DNA of 64,000 nt from an uncultured Desulfuromonadales bacterium. GTDB lineage: Bacteria > Desulfobacterota > Desulfuromonadia > Geobacterales > Pseudopelobacteraceae. The position numbers and the translations under genes were made by a program. Position 1 is the stretch's first letter, and every line of letters begins with the position of its first letter. Positions 1-9,218 of the stretch are shown here, piece by piece. Location: positions 79,029 through 143,028 of the forward strand of contig CAIPTY010000015.1 of the NCBI GenBank assembly GCA_903868145.1, given 5' to 3'. The notes below the pieces were generated by a model, which made no database searches, was not told the origin of the DNA, and worked only from the letters and a program-made list of their open reading frames with translations.

Positions 1-363
1 CTCGTGGGGTGAGTGAATCAGATTGAATCCACAGGGGAAATCAGCATCCGTCAGGCGATCCACCGCCGCTTCCACCTCGGAGAACGGCAGACCGGCGGCT
101 CCGAAGAAACCGGCCATTCCTGCTCGTCCCAACTCCTCTACCATCTGAACGGAGCTGATCCCCTTGGCCATCGAACCACCAAGATAGGGGAACCGTATCC
201 CGACGTCACGACAGAACTCCCGGTCACCAAGCTGCTCCGGCAGCAGCCGGGGAGCGAAAACATGGTGAGGCAGGTTGTCTGATCCGACGGCTGTTACCGT
301 GACAGGTTGAGAAAGCTTTCGGAGCATTTCTCTCAGATTGAGCTCCGTATTTTCGATCTTCAA
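1..363 (-). CDS. PfaD-family flavin enoyl reductase-like protein, 5' part only
   Basis: The gene runs off the left edge; about 121 N-terminal residues are visible on the minus strand. The translation has blocks typical of PfaD proteins: a stretch beginning PYLGGSMAKGISS, then GRAGMAGFFGAAGLP, then GFNLIHSPHE at the edge. PfaD proteins are FMN-binding relatives of 2-nitropropane dioxygenase that act as enoyl reductases in polyunsaturated fatty acid and some polyketide synthases. No ATG opens the frame; a TTG at 363 is the likeliest start, with an internal ATG about 12 codons later as the alternative. It is divergent from argH. If the call is right, the rest of a PUFA or polyketide synthase locus should lie to the left. 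Confidence 0.7.
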   Translation of the reverse strand, partial: MKIENTELNLREMLRKLSQPVTVTAVGSDNLPHHVFAPRLLPEQLGDREFCRDVGIRFPYLGGSMAKGISSVQMVEELGRAGMAGFFGAAGLPFSEVEAAVDRLTDADFPCGFNLIHSPHE

Positions 364-575
364 TTGAATTGACTCATTTCTCAGGGTTCAATACCATGCC
401 CGGCATGGCTTCCGGAGCTTTTCATGAAATAGTGCGTGTTGAAGGAATTTTTACACATATACGAATATGAGGCATCTTACAAGAAAATGACTCGCTTGAA
501 GCGAAAAATGTTAAATTTTCTCCCTGAAATCCGCCCTGTCGCGGTAAGACTTCTCAAAACCACCGTCTCTCCGCT

Positions 576-603
576 TTGATTTTATCTGATTTTCGCGTAT
601 AGT
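576..603 (+). promoter_or_regulatory. Putative sigma70 promoter of argH
   Basis: TTGATT at 576-581 and TATAGT at 598-603 are separated by 16 bases and sit about 45 bases before the argH start. The rest of the 364-647 gap shows no other clear element. Seen in sequence only. Confidence 0.5.
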
Positions 604-647
604 GCGTACCATCAGCATCAATTCCCCGATACAAGGGATACTACACC

Positions 648-2024
648 ATGTCAAAAGACAAGCTCTGGGGCGGTCGTTTTACCCAGCCCACCGACAAATT
701 CGTGGAGGAGTTTACGGCCTCCATTACCTTCGACAAACGCCTGTACCATCAGGATATCCGCGGTTCCGTGGCCCATGCCCGCATGCTGGGGAAGCAGGGT
801 ATCATACCTCTGGATGATGTGGAGCAGATCGTTCATGGCCTTCAAAATATCCTTCAGCAGATCGAGGCTGGCGACTTCGATTTCTCCATCAGCCTTGAAG
901 ACATCCACATGAACATCGAGTCGCGCCTGTCGGCGGCCATCGGCGAAGCGGGCAAGCGCCTGCATACCGGCCGATCACGCAACGATCAGGTTGCCCTGGA
1001 TATTCGCCTCTACCTGCGCGATGAGATCGTTGACATCTCAACCTATCTCGACCTGCTGATCGATGCCCTGCTGAATCAGGCAGAGGCCAACCTGGATACA
1101 CTCATGCCGGGTTTCACCCATCTGCAGACTGCCCAGCCGATCCTGTTCGCCCACCACCTGATGGCATATGTGGAAATGTTCAAGCGCGACAAGGGGCGTC
1201 TGGAGGATTGTCTCAAGCGGCTCAACGTCATGCCACTGGGATCTGGTGCGCTGGCCGGGACGACGTTCCCCATTGATCGGGAATACGTGGCCGAACAGCT
1301 CGATTTTCCGTCAATTACGCGCAATTCGCTGGATGGGGTATCGGACCGCGATTTTTCCCTGGAATTTCTGGCGGATGCTTCGATAATAATGATGCATCTG
1401 TCCCGTTTTTCTGAGGAGTTGATCCTCTGGTCCACCAGTTCATTCCAGTTCATCGAACTTTCGGACGGCTTCTGCACCGGTTCGTCGATTATGCCGCAGA
1501 AGAAGAACCCGGATGTGCCGGAGCTGGTGCGGGGCAAGACCGGGCGGGTATACGGCAATCTGATGGCGCTACTGACCGTAATGAAATCCCTGCCGCTGGC
1601 CTATAATAAGGACATGCAGGAGGACAAGGAGCCACTCTTCGACACCATCGACACAGTTAAGGGGAGCCTGAAAATCTTCGCCGATATGATCCGTGAAATG
1701 CGTGTCAACAGGACGAGCATGCACCGGGCCGCCGGGCTGGGATTCTCTACGGCGACCGATGTGGCCGACTACCTGGTGCGCAAAGGGCTGCCGTTCCGCG
1801 ATGCCCACGAAGCGGTCGGCAGGGCTGTGGCCTATTGCGTGGAGAATGAAATGGATATAACTGCTCTTTCCCTGGCTGAGTGGCAGATTTTTTCAACCAG
1901 AATCGACAGCGATATCTTTGACTGCATTACGGTGGAGGCAAGCGTCAACGCCAGAAATATACCGGGCGGCACGGCGCGGGCCGCCGTGGAGCATGAGATA
2001 CAGAGAGTGCGTGAGGGTAAGTAG
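648..2024 (+). CDS. argH: Argininosuccinate lyase
   Basis: Last step of arginine synthesis: it splits argininosuccinate into arginine and fumarate in the cytoplasm. The 458-residue product has the normal length and the fumarase/aspartase superfamily signature [12 protein letters not shown] near residue 280, plus the N-terminal LWGGRF motif and the [10 protein letters not shown] block near residue 105 typical of ArgH. The ATG at 648 is preceded by AGGGATA. The next gene begins seven bases after the stop, so the two may be co-transcribed although their functions are unrelated. No other arg genes are near. Confidence 0.97.
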   Translation: MSKDKLWGGRFTQPTDKFVEEFTASITFDKRLYHQDIRGSVAHARMLGKQGIIPLDDVEQIVHGLQNILQQIEAGDFDFSISLEDIHMNIESRLSAAIGEAGKRLHTGRSRNDQVALDIRLYLRDEIVDISTYLDLLIDALLNQAEANLDTLMPGFTHLQTAQPILFAHHLMAYVEMFKRDKGRLEDCLKRLNVMPLGSGALAGTTFPIDREYVAEQLDFPSITRNSLDGVSDRDFSLEFLADASIIMMHLSRFSEELILWSTSSFQFIELSDGFCTGSSIMPQKKNPDVPELVRGKTGRVYGNLMALLTVMKSLPLAYNKDMQEDKEPLFDTIDTVKGSLKIFADMIREMRVNRTSMHRAAGLGFSTATDVADYLVRKGLPFRDAHEAVGRAVAYCVENEMDITALSLAEWQIFSTRIDSDIFDCITVEASVNARNIPGGTARAAVEHEIQRVREGK

Positions 2025-2030
2025 TTTACG

Positions 2031-2903
2031 ATGTACAGCGATTTTTTCGGTTTCAGTGAAAAACCGTTTACCATTACCCCGAATCCCCGCTTCATCTACC
2101 TGAGCGGCAATCACCGCGAGGCCTTTGGTCGTTTGGTATACGGTGTAGACAACAGCGCCGGTTTTATTGTCATGACCGGTGAGATCGGAACCGGCAAAAC
2201 CACGGTGCTGCGAACCCTGCTGACGCGTCTTGATCCGGGAAAATACAGCAGCGCACTGATATTCAACCCCTGCGTATCGGGTGAACAGTTGCTTGCAAAC
2301 ATCTGCCGTGAATTCAATACGCATGAAACCGGTCAGCCGGATGACAGCAACCTGGATCAGTTAAACCGCTTTCTCCTGGAACAGCATACCGCGGGCCGCA
2401 TCGTTGTCCTGGTAATAGACGAGGCTCAGAATCTTGCGCCGGATGTGCTTGAGCAACTGCGCATGATCTCGAATCTGGAGACGGAGCAGCATAAGCTGAT
2501 CCAGATCATACTGGCAGGACAACCCGAGCTTAATGATGTGCTTGGGCGGCACGATCTCCGCCAGCTGAATCAGCGTGTAGCGGTGCGTTGTCAGTTGACG
2601 CCGATGGATTTTCGGGATACCGGAGAATATATCAGTCACCGCCTGAAGGTCTCGGGATGTCGCATTCCGCAACTCTTTTCCCGGGGCGCCGTCAGGAAGA
2701 TTTACCGGTTTTCCCGCGGCACTCCCCGTCTGATTAACATAGTATGTGAACAGTCGCTGGTTCTGGCCTGGACGCGGGAGAACCCGGAAATTACATCAAC
2801 GATAGTCGAGACGGCTATCAGCGAAGCCGGGCCTGGGGCAGGGCACGGCGGGATAACGCGGCGGTTGCTGGCATGGCTGCTGAGCGGGGTTGGCAGGGTA
2901 TGA
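2031..2903 (+). CDS. ExeA/GspA-like AAA ATPase
   Basis: A 290-residue ATPase that opens with MYSDFFGFSEKPF, the usual start of ExeA/GspA and MshM-type proteins. It has a Walker A motif, TGEIGTGKTT (about residues 46-55), and a Walker B, VVLVIDEAQNL (about 125-135). ExeA works with ExeB to assemble the outer-membrane secretin of type II secretion, using ATP at the inner membrane. The usual C-terminal peptidoglycan-binding region of full ExeA is absent, so this is the short form. The next gene, a GspB-like protein, overlaps its stop, which supports a joint role in secretin or pilus assembly. No secretin gene is in the window. Confidence 0.85.
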   Translation: MYSDFFGFSEKPFTITPNPRFIYLSGNHREAFGRLVYGVDNSAGFIVMTGEIGTGKTTVLRTLLTRLDPGKYSSALIFNPCVSGEQLLANICREFNTHETGQPDDSNLDQLNRFLLEQHTAGRIVVLVIDEAQNLAPDVLEQLRMISNLETEQHKLIQIILAGQPELNDVLGRHDLRQLNQRVAVRCQLTPMDFRDTGEYISHRLKVSGCRIPQLFSRGAVRKIYRFSRGTPRLINIVCEQSLVLAWTRENPEITSTIVETAISEAGPGAGHGGITRRLLAWLLSGVGRV

Positions 2904-3586
2904 GCTATATTCTCGATGCACTTAAAAAACTGGAGCATGAAAAAATCCGGAAGGCTCGTGGAAACGGAATGTCCAGCATAACCGGAGAGCTGTTCAGTAA
3001 TGACGAGCAACGTACTGACGGTGGAGGGATGGGGAAAATCCTGCTGATAGTGGTCTTCGTTGCGCTGGTGACGTTCGGTGCGAGCTGGTTTTTTCTTAAA
3101 CCGGGTAAACGCACAGAAATCGCCAAACCTGGCGCACCGGTTGCACAGCAGCAAGCCGCAGCCCCAGCTGGTGTTCAAACAGCAACCTCTATTGTCCGAC
3201 CCGTGGCGCAGCCTGTGGCCGCACAAGTGCCATTGCCACCCCCGACAGTCGTGACGGTCGCCCCGAAACCGCCCGTTCTCAATAAGGAAGATGTGGCTGC
3301 GCAGGTTACCCCCAGGGAGGTGAGAAAACGGGTGAAAGCTGCACAGCAACAGCCTGCGCCGACCATGGCAACTCCGCCAGGCATACAGCTTTCGGGAATC
3401 GCCTGGCAGGATGACCGCCGTGCCCGCAGAGCGGTCATTAACGGGTTTCTGGTACAGGAGGGGGCGATTATCTCGGGTTCAAAAGTTACGGAGATACTTC
3501 AGGATCGGGTCCGATTTACACTGTCAGGGAGTACCTTCGAGATTCCTCTTGCCATCTCAGCTGATTTGCCCCCTATGGGCAAGTGA
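2900..3586 (+). CDS. GspB/ExeB-like inner-membrane protein
   Basis: A 228-residue protein starting MSYILDALKKLEHEK, a typical GspB N-terminus. One membrane segment lies near residues 45-62 (ILLIVVFVALVTFGASWFF), followed by an Ala/Pro/Gln-rich periplasmic linker and a C-terminal GspB domain (LSGIAWQDDRRARRAVING and on). GspB/ExeB proteins pair with ExeA to place the secretin through the cell wall. The ATG at 2900 overlaps the stop of the ATPase gene (ATGA), so translation is probably coupled. Confidence 0.8.
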   Translation: MSYILDALKKLEHEKIRKARGNGMSSITGELFSNDEQRTDGGGMGKILLIVVFVALVTFGASWFFLKPGKRTEIAKPGAPVAQQQAAAPAGVQTATSIVRPVAQPVAAQVPLPPPTVVTVAPKPPVLNKEDVAAQVTPREVRKRVKAAQQQPAPTMATPPGIQLSGIAWQDDRRARRAVINGFLVQEGAIISGSKVTEILQDRVRFTLSGSTFEIPLAISADLPPMGK

Positions 3587-3618
3587 TAGAGCCACCCGGT
3601 TTAAGGAAAGGTCTGTCC

Positions 3619-4374
3619 ATGCGTATATATGCCGGTTTGTTTTTCGTAACTCTGATCCTCTCAGCCTGCGGTAAAAAGGGGCCCCTGGTCTATCCCGACA
3701 TGCTGGTTCCGGCAGCGCCCGCAGCTGTCAGCGCGCAGCAGTCCGGCAATAATATCAGGTTGACCTTCGGCATTCCTGTCAAAGACCGCTCTGGCCGTCC
3801 CCGTTCCGACGTTGCCGGGATCAAGATCTACAAGCGGGATTTAATGGCGGGTCAGGATAAGGGGTGTACCTCATGCACCGCCGATTTCAACCTTTTCAGG
3901 ACATGGTTTCTTGATGTTCCCGGAGAATCCCAGCGTTTTGGTGACCGCGTGGTGATTCTTGATGGAGGCGTGCAAAGCGGCAGGAGTTACACCTACTCAT
4001 TCAGCGCTTTTGCACACGATGGCACAGAGGGAATCAGATCAGCGCCTGTCACGACCGACGTGGTCTTGCCGCCGTTGCCACCGGTTCTGAGGGCCGTCAG
4101 TTTACCGACCGAGGTCACTCTCGAATTTGTCGGCCTGCCGCTTGCGGGTGAATTTGCGGGTTATAGTCTGTATCGGGTTGTGAAGGGTCAACCATTTCCC
4201 TACCGGCCATATATCTCATCACTGCTCAATGAAAACCGCTTTACTGATATGGGACTGGAGCGGGGAACCACATATATGTACGCTGCCAGGATCGTCGTGC
4301 GCCTTTCAACGGGAGTCCTGGTTGAAAGCGGCCTGTCCGGTGAAGTTGAAGGTAAGTTGCAGGACGACGAATAG
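3619..4374 (+). CDS. Fibronectin-type lipoprotein, unknown role
   Basis: A 251-residue secreted protein. The signal peptide MRIYAGLFFVTLILSAC ends in a lipobox, LSAC, followed by GKKGPL, as in many small LptM-like lipoproteins, but here a long domain follows. Two stretches read like fibronectin type III or similar beta-sandwich repeats (IRLTFGIPVKDRSGRP region; VTLEFVGLPLAGEFAGYSLY region). An ATG at 3619 is chosen because AAGGAAAGG lies just upstream and the signal peptide begins there. It ends the ExeA/GspB unit and is closed by a strong terminator. The precise function is not recognisable. Confidence 0.7.
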   Translation: MRIYAGLFFVTLILSACGKKGPLVYPDMLVPAAPAAVSAQQSGNNIRLTFGIPVKDRSGRPRSDVAGIKIYKRDLMAGQDKGCTSCTADFNLFRTWFLDVPGESQRFGDRVVILDGGVQSGRSYTYSFSAFAHDGTEGIRSAPVTTDVVLPPLPPVLRAVSLPTEVTLEFVGLPLAGEFAGYSLYRVVKGQPFPYRPYISSLLNENRFTDMGLERGTTYMYAARIVVRLSTGVLVESGLSGEVEGKLQDDE

Positions 4375-4391
4375 ACTGCGGTACCGGTTAT

Positions 4392-4438
4392 GAATAACAA
4401 AAAAGGGCATCCCGATCGGGTGCCCTTTTTTGTTATTC
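4392..4438. terminator. Two-way intrinsic terminator
   Basis: Perfect 18-base arms (4392-4409 and 4421-4438) enclose a loop that is itself the palindrome CCCGATCGGG. An A-run on the left and a T-run on the right let it stop transcription from both sides: the lipoprotein gene (+) and atpE (-). Its stem core GGGCATC/GATGCCC resembles the one after nuoN. Confidence 0.92.
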
Positions 4439-4461
4439 AATGTGCTGCCAGTCCGCTGAAA

Positions 4462-4737
4462 TTACTTGGCGCCCAGTTTTGCCAGCTCTTCAGCCAGTTT
4501 CGCATAGGGGTTCGCATACAGAATGATGATGCAGATAACCAGGGCATAGATCGCCAGAGACTCGATCATGGCCAGACCGATCAGCATGGTGGTCGTGATT
4601 TTGCCGGAAGCACCGGGGTTGCGGGAAACGCCTTCAACAGCGCTTTTTACTGCCAGACCCTGACCAATGCCGGTGCCCAGAGTTCCCAGAGCCATACCGA
4701 TACCTGCTGCCAGAACGCACATCGTGAAAAAACTCAT
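4462..4737 (-). CDS. atpE: F0F1 ATP synthase subunit c
   Basis: A 91-residue two-helix proteolipid that forms the rotor ring of ATP synthase in the inner membrane. Helix 1 has the GxGxG packing motif and ends GTGIGQG; helix 2 carries the ion-binding acid in MIESLAIY. The Gln of GIGQG, the Glu-Ser pair and the Tyr four residues on match the sodium-ligand pattern known from Ilyobacter tartaricus c subunit; close Geobacter homologues share it, so sodium use is a hypothesis only. GAGGAGA precedes the ATG. It is the last gene of the hemL-atp minus-strand run; the catalytic F1 genes are not here. Confidence 0.95.
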   Translation of the reverse strand: MSFFTMCVLAAGIGMALGTLGTGIGQGLAVKSAVEGVSRNPGASGKITTTMLIGLAMIESLAIYALVICIIILYANPYAKLAEELAKLGAK

Positions 4738-4801
4738 CTTTACTTCTCCTCTCTCATGGTGGTTGATATCCTAAACGGTATAGGATTTTAAAATATGGAA
4801 A

Positions 4802-5503
4802 TCAGTGAGCCTCTTCCAGAGAACCCTGAATGTAAATCATCGCCAGCAGCATGAAGACAAAGGCCTGAATGAAGGAGACCAGAATCCCCATCAGCATCAT
4901 GGGAAGAGGAATGATCGGTACGAAGAACTTGATGCCCAGGAAAAAGAAACTCATCAAAACCATCTCGTGCCCGAACATGTTGCCGAAAAGACGCAGTGAA
5001 AGCGAAAGAACACGTGACAGATGGCTGACGACTTCAATGACGAGCATGAGGGGAGCCAGCCAGGCGATAGGCCCCATGAAATGCTTGATGTAGTGCGTGC
5101 CATGGTGCTTGATTCCAACCACATGGGTAGAGACAAACACAATGACTGCGCATGCCGCAGTTGTATTGATATTGGCAGTCGGCGGAAAGAATCCGGGGAT
5201 CAGGCCGATCAGGTTGGAGACCAGAATAAAGAGAGCCAGGGTTGCGATCAGCGGGAAGAAAGGCCGACCGTGCTCACCCATGGTCTGCACGATCATATTT
5301 TCAATGCCGTCAACCACAATTTCCATGAAATTTTGCAGGCCGCTCGGAATCGATGTAAGCGCTTTGGTGGCCAGAACGGACACAATCAGCAGAAGGCCGA
5401 TAATGAGCCAGGTATAGGCTATGGCATCGGCGCTCGCATCGTTCAGGTGAAGTGGCGACAGCAGCTTGCGGAAAAATTCCAGAAACAGCAGTGGGTGAAT
5501 CAT
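4802..5503 (-). CDS. atpB: F0F1 ATP synthase subunit a
   Basis: A 233-residue membrane stator subunit that forms the ion half-channels against the c ring. It has five to six hydrophobic helices and the essential arginine in [12 protein letters not shown], with the family end motif near [10 protein letters not shown]. The ATG at 5503 ([10 protein letters not shown]) is preferred to a start 15 codons upstream because AGGAGG sits eight bases before it. It lies 64 bases before atpE. Confidence 0.95.
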   Translation of the reverse strand: MIHPLLFLEFFRKLLSPLHLNDASADAIAYTWLIIGLLLIVSVLATKALTSIPSGLQNFMEIVVDGIENMIVQTMGEHGRPFFPLIATLALFILVSNLIGLIPGFFPPTANINTTAACAVIVFVSTHVVGIKHHGTHYIKHFMGPIAWLAPLMLVIEVVSHLSRVLSLSLRLFGNMFGHEMVLMSFFFLGIKFFVPIIPLPMMLMGILVSFIQAFVFMLLAMIYIQGSLEEAH

Positions 5504-5507
5504 GGAG

Positions 5508-5894
5508 CTAACCTCCTGCGCACAGGGCGCTGTATAGTGAAAGTGCAATTATGTTTGCTACGATTACGGAAAGCCCCACCAGAAGCCCAGCCACTGAAAA
5601 CCACCCGGAAACAATCACCAGATACAGACACAAACCGGTGATGCAGAGACGTCCCACGAAACGGATTTGAGCGTACAGATTCGGTCGTGCCGGTAACAGA
5701 CCGAGGATGCGTTGAAGAACGAGACGAATCCAGAGGAAGTTGACGATGGCGATAACGCCACCCGCCAGCACTCCCAGGCCGACCTTCGAGTTGAAAAGCG
5801 TGAAGCCGACACATACAAGAACCGCAAGCAGTCCCAGGCTTCCTTTGATGACGACGGCGATCAGGTTATCTTCGTTGATCGCTGCCATCTTCAT
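5508..5894 (-). CDS. atpI: ATP synthase subunit I-like membrane protein
   Basis: A 128-residue protein with four predicted membrane helices, of the subunit I (ATP synthase I) family, which helps assemble the c ring or supply magnesium to F0. Start at 5894 ([10 protein letters not shown]) is supported by GGGAGAG five bases upstream. It overlaps the preceding atpZ-like gene by 29 bases and ends four bases before atpB, as in other split F0 operons of this group. The family is poorly conserved in sequence, so the call leans on size, helix pattern and position. Confidence 0.75.
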   Translation of the reverse strand: MKMAAINEDNLIAVVIKGSLGLLAVLVCVGFTLFNSKVGLGVLAGGVIAIVNFLWIRLVLQRILGLLPARPNLYAQIRFVGRLCITGLCLYLVIVSGWFSVAGLLVGLSVIVANIIALSLYSALCAGG

Positions 5895-6108
5895 TTCGGC
5901 TCTCCCGGCGGGCAATCATATAGATATTCTTGAAACCGGCTGCGATGCCGATACAGAGAAAAATGAAAAAGAACCAGGGTTTTGTGCCAAGCCATCCGTC
6001 AACTGTCAAGCCGAGCCAGACACCAATGGCTATCGCTATTGCCACCGAGATGCCCATGCTTGATACTATGGCCAGACTGCTCAGCAGCTCTTTTCTATCA
6101 CGTTCCAT
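5866..6108 (-). CDS. AtpZ/AtpI-family small membrane protein
   Basis: An 80-residue protein with two membrane helices (SLAIVSSMGISVAIAIAIGV and PWFFFIFLCIGIAAGF) divided by a short GLTVDGWLGTKP turn. This is the shape of the AtpZ/AtpI family found at the head of F0 operons, thought to assist ATP synthase assembly or divalent cation uptake. An ATG at 6108 is chosen over a GTG 14 codons upstream since MERDRKELL is the usual type of N-terminus. It opens the atp part of the minus-strand run. Confidence 0.75.
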   Translation of the reverse strand: MERDRKELLSSLAIVSSMGISVAIAIAIGVWLGLTVDGWLGTKPWFFFIFLCIGIAAGFKNIYMIARRESRNEDGSDQRR

Positions 6109-6150
6109 CAAGTATTCACTGAGTGCAGGGGAGCAAAAAACCAGTACCAC

Positions 6151-6177
6151 CTATCACAGTTACCGGGATCGTGTCAA
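6151..6177 (-). promoter_or_regulatory. Possible promoter for the atp genes
   Basis: On the minus strand TTGACA (6177-6172) is followed after 15 bases by TGATAG (6156-6151), in the 84-base gap between hemL and the atpZ-like gene. The spacer is short, so the atp genes may also depend on read-through from hemL. Confidence 0.35.
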
Positions 6178-6192
6178 ATGAAATGAAACCGG

Positions 6193-7479
6193 TCATGCAA
6201 TCAATCTGAAGCACTTCACCGCAGCGGCAATTGTTTTCTCGATATCAGCTTCGCTGTGGGCAGAAGAGACAAAGGCTGTCTCGAACTGAGAAGGGGCGAG
6301 GTAGATCCCCTCGTTCAACATGCCAAGGAAGTACCTGGCAAAAGCCGCGGTATCACACCGGGACGCAGTGGGCCAGTCATAAACCGCTTCCTTGCAGAAG
6401 AAGGCGCAGAACATGCTGCCGACACGGGTTGAATAGATCGGGTAACCGGCGCTCCTGGCCGCGTTGGCGATGCCTTCTGCCACCAGTCTGCTCCTGTCTT
6501 CGAGATTCTGGTAGAAAGCGGGTTGTCTGAGGATGTTAAGGGTGGCGATGCCGGCAGACATTGCAAGGGGATTACCGGAAAGAGTCCCGGCTTGATAGAC
6601 GCCCCCCGAGGGGGATAGTTTCTCCATGATCTCGCGTTTTCCCCCGAACGCCCCAACCGGCAGACCGCCGCCGATGATCTTGCCCAGGGTGGTCATGTCG
6701 GGGGTGACGCCATACAACTCCTGAGCCCCGCCGTAGGCAACGCGGAAGCCGGACATCACCTCATCAAAAATCAGGATTATACCCTCGTTGGTACAGATTT
6801 GCCGCAGTCCCTCCAGGAAGCCTTCCCGTGGCGGAACGGTACCCATGTTGCCAGCCACCGGCTCGATGATGATGCAGGCGATCTGCCCCTTGTTCTGTTT
6901 CGCCAGTTCCCTGACCGATTCGAGAGAATTATACTCCCCGGTCAAAGTGTGTTTTGCAAAATCGGCTGGTACGCCGGGCGAGTCGGGAACGCCGAAGGTG
7001 GCGGCACCGGACCCGGCTTTGACCAGGAGGGCGTCGGAGTGGCCGTGGTAGCAGCCGGAGAATTTGAGGATCTTGTCGCGTCCCGTGTATCCGCGTGCCA
7101 GACGGATGGCGCTCATGGTAGCTTCGGTTCCGGAACTGACCATTCGTACCATCTCGATGGAGGGAACCGCCTCGATGACCATATTGGCCAGGGTTATCTC
7201 CCGTTCTGTGGGCGCGCCGAAACTGGCGCCGTTTTCCACGGTCTGCTTGACGGCGGTCACGACATCGGGGTGACAATGTCCCGCTATCATGGGCCCCCAG
7301 GATCCAACGTAGTCTACGAAGTCGTTGCCGTCCTCATCATAGATATGGCTGCCGGCCGCCTTTTTAATGAATAACGGATCGGCGCCTACAGACTTGAAAG
7401 CCCTGACAGGGCTGTTAACCCCCCCAGGGATGGAGATTCTGGCCTGCTGGAAGAGCAGGCTGGAGCGTTCGTGGTTCAT
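6193..7479 (-). CDS. hemL: Glutamate-1-semialdehyde 2,1-aminomutase
   Basis: Makes 5-aminolevulinate from glutamate-1-semialdehyde in the C5 route to haem, using pyridoxal phosphate. The 428-residue length is normal. Visible family features are the N-terminal [11 protein letters not shown] motif, the [17 protein letters not shown] block and the PLP-lysine region [16 protein letters not shown] near residue 267. Haem supply suits the cytochrome-rich physiology of this group. It is divergent from nuoA with a 258-base shared control region and may be co-transcribed with the atp genes downstream. Confidence 0.96.
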   Translation of the reverse strand: MNHERSSLLFQQARISIPGGVNSPVRAFKSVGADPLFIKKAAGSHIYDEDGNDFVDYVGSWGPMIAGHCHPDVVTAVKQTVENGASFGAPTEREITLANMVIEAVPSIEMVRMVSSGTEATMSAIRLARGYTGRDKILKFSGCYHGHSDALLVKAGSGAATFGVPDSPGVPADFAKHTLTGEYNSLESVRELAKQNKGQIACIIIEPVAGNMGTVPPREGFLEGLRQICTNEGIILIFDEVMSGFRVAYGGAQELYGVTPDMTTLGKIIGGGLPVGAFGGKREIMEKLSPSGGVYQAGTLSGNPLAMSAGIATLNILRQPAFYQNLEDRSRLVAEGIANAARSAGYPIYSTRVGSMFCAFFCKEAVYDWPTASRCDTAAFARYFLGMLNEGIYLAPSQFETAFVSSAHSEADIEKTIAAAVKCFRLIA

Positions 7480-7525
7480 ATTCGTGACCTCTGGGCTGGA
7501 AGGGAGAATTCCTAAGTTAATGGCC

Positions 7526-7555
7526 AGTATACCGCAGTCTGGTTAGCATACTGTA
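7526..7555 (-). promoter_or_regulatory. Possible hemL promoter overlapping a palindrome
   Basis: On the minus strand TATACT (7531-7526) could be a -10 box with a weak -35, TACAGT (7555-7550), 18 bases upstream. The -35 lies inside the palindrome at 7546-7558, and the -10 overlaps a further GTATAC half-site (7527-7532). This would fit repression by a palindrome-binding protein. Confidence 0.35.
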
Positions 7556-7558
7556 TGC
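7546..7558. promoter_or_regulatory. Palindromic operator-like site 1
   Basis: GCATACTGTATGC, six-base arms around a single T, in the hemL promoter region. It shares the pattern GYATACWGTATRC with site 2 near nuoA. Confidence 0.55.
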
Positions 7559-7659
7559 ATCTGTGTCAATGGTAAAGATTCAATATTGTTTATTATTTTG
7601 ATGGTTATATGCCATGCTTCCCTTTTTCAGGCTGGATAAAAATAAACGGCAAAAACTGC

Positions 7660-7688
7660 TTGACAAAGCTGGACAGATACCCTATTTT
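7660..7688 (+). promoter_or_regulatory. sigma70 promoter of the nuo operon
   Basis: A consensus -35, TTGACA (7660-7665), and TATTTT (7683-7688) with the ideal 17-base spacer. The nuoA ATG lies 50 bases beyond the -10 box. Confidence 0.7.
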
Positions 7689-7699
7689 TGCTCCGTTTT

Positions 7700-7712
7700 G
7701 TATACAGTATAC
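7700..7712. promoter_or_regulatory. Palindromic operator-like site 2
   Basis: GTATACAGTATAC lies just after the expected nuo transcription start, where a bound repressor would block the polymerase. In Geobacter the regulator HgtR is reported to repress nuo; I cannot say whether this is its site. Confidence 0.55.
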
Positions 7713-7737
7713 TGAAATCGGATGAGGAGGGCATTCA

Positions 7738-8094
7738 ATGCTCGGCGCATATCTACCCATACTGCTGCTGGTTCTTGTGGCGCTCGGTTTCGGCGCCGTT
7801 TCTCTGGTGATGTCGTCGCTGATTGGCCAGAAGAAGTACTCGGCTGTCAAGATGGCTCCCTACGAGAGCGGCTGCGAACCGGTCGGAACCGCCCGGGAGC
7901 GTTTCTCGATCAAATTCTACGTAATCGCAATGCTGTTTATCCTGTTCGATATTGAGGCCGTGTTCCTCTATCCCTGGGCGATACTCTACAAAAAGCTCGG
8001 TCTTTTCGGTCTGGTGGAAATGGGGGTATTCATCGTGATCCTCTTTGTCGGTTACATTTATGTATGGAAAAAAGGAGCACTGGAATGGGAGTAG
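7738..8094 (+). CDS. nuoA: NADH-quinone oxidoreductase subunit A
   Basis: A 118-residue membrane subunit of complex I with three helices. The conserved loop reads [13 protein letters not shown], followed by the second helix [21 protein letters not shown], which holds the family's acidic residues. NuoA packs against NuoH and NuoJ near the quinone site. It is the first gene of the fourteen-gene operon; GAGGAGGGC precedes the ATG. Confidence 0.97.
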   Translation: MLGAYLPILLLVLVALGFGAVSLVMSSLIGQKKYSAVKMAPYESGCEPVGTARERFSIKFYVIAMLFILFDIEAVFLYPWAILYKKLGLFGLVEMGVFIVILFVGYIYVWKKGALEWE

Positions 8095-8600
8095 ACAATC
8101 CGCTTGGCGAAAACATCATCACCACGTCCCTGGACGCGCTCGTCAACTGGTCCCGCAAATCGTCGATCTGGCCTATGACCTTTGGCCTGGCGTGCTGTGC
8201 CATTGAGATGATGGCCACGGGAGCTTCGCACCACGACCTGGATCGTTTCGGGATAATCTTCCGCGCCTCTCCCCGCCAGTCCGACTGTATCATCATTGCA
8301 GGAACGGTCACTAAAAAGATGCTGCCTGTCATCAAAACCGTGTACGAGCAGATGCCGGAGCCGAAATGGGTTATTGCCATGGGTGCCTGTGCATGCTCTG
8401 GGGGTATATTCGATACCTATAGTGTTATTCAGGGTATTGACGAAGCCCTGCCGGTTGATGTCTACATCCCCGGTTGCCCTCCACGCCCCGAAGCGCTCCT
8501 GTTCGGACTGATGAAACTTCAGGACAAGATCATGAGGGAGAAAAACTCGTTCGGTTCGGCGATCGGCCTGGGCGACAGGTATGATTCGGCTGCTGCGTAG
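8085..8600 (+). CDS. nuoB: NADH-quinone oxidoreductase subunit B
   Basis: Holds iron-sulfur cluster N2, which passes electrons to quinone. The 171-residue protein has the tandem Cys pair in [12 protein letters not shown], a third Cys in MGACACSGG and the last in [13 protein letters not shown]. The ATG at 8085 ([11 protein letters not shown]) overlaps the nuoA stop by ten bases and has AAAGGAGC upstream. Confidence 0.97.
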   Translation: MGVDNPLGENIITTSLDALVNWSRKSSIWPMTFGLACCAIEMMATGASHHDLDRFGIIFRASPRQSDCIIIAGTVTKKMLPVIKTVYEQMPEPKWVIAMGACACSGGIFDTYSVIQGIDEALPVDVYIPGCPPRPEALLFGLMKLQDKIMREKNSFGSAIGLGDRYDSAAA

Positions 8601-8676
8601 TACGATTTTTATGTTGCTTTCCAAGTAGTTGCTACTTTAATCACGATAATCAATTCCCAGAAAAGGGTTGGATGCC

Positions 8677-9165
8677 ATGGCAGAAAACAATCGCGCAGTA
8701 GTCAAGCTGAAGGAAAAATTCGCCGCTTCCATTATTGACGTTGTTGAGTTTCGCGGTGAAGTAACCGTGACGGTCAAGCAGGAAGATATCCTGGAGATCC
8801 TGACTTTTCTCAAACAGTCGCTTCTGTACAACCTGCTCACCGATCTTACGGCGGTTGACTATCTGGGAAAGAAGGAAGAACGTTTCATGCTGGTGTATCA
8901 GCTTTTTTCCATCGCCAACAAGGATCGGTTGCGTATCAAGGCGCCGTTGACTGAGGCAGACGGCCACATTCAGAGCGCAACCCAGGTATGGGCCACCGCA
9001 AACTGGCTTGAGCGCGAGGTGTTTGACCTGTTTGGCATTGTATTCCAGAACCATCCCGATCTGCGTCGCATTCTGATGACAGATGACTGGGTGGGGCATC
9101 CGTTGCGCAAGGACTACCCGCTTCAGGGGCCTGACCGGGAACCTTATAAGGGACGCCTGTCGTAG
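8677..9165 (+). CDS. nuoC: NADH-quinone oxidoreductase subunit C
   Basis: A peripheral-arm subunit that lies between the NuoB/I and NuoD proteins. At 162 residues it is the unfused form, unlike the NuoCD fusion of enterobacteria. The family signature is seen in ANWLEREVFDLFGIVFQNHP and the C-terminal DDWVGHPLRKDYPL. The start at 8677 (MAENNRAVV) has AAAAGGG ten bases upstream. A 76-base gap separates it from nuoB. Confidence 0.95.
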   Translation: MAENNRAVVKLKEKFAASIIDVVEFRGEVTVTVKQEDILEILTFLKQSLLYNLLTDLTAVDYLGKKEERFMLVYQLFSIANKDRLRIKAPLTEADGHIQSATQVWATANWLEREVFDLFGIVFQNHPDLRRILMTDDWVGHPLRKDYPLQGPDREPYKGRLS

Positions 9166-9218
9166 ATAATCTGTTTCATTCCACCACTAGTGCATTTTGA
9201 TCATAGAAGAGGCGATAC

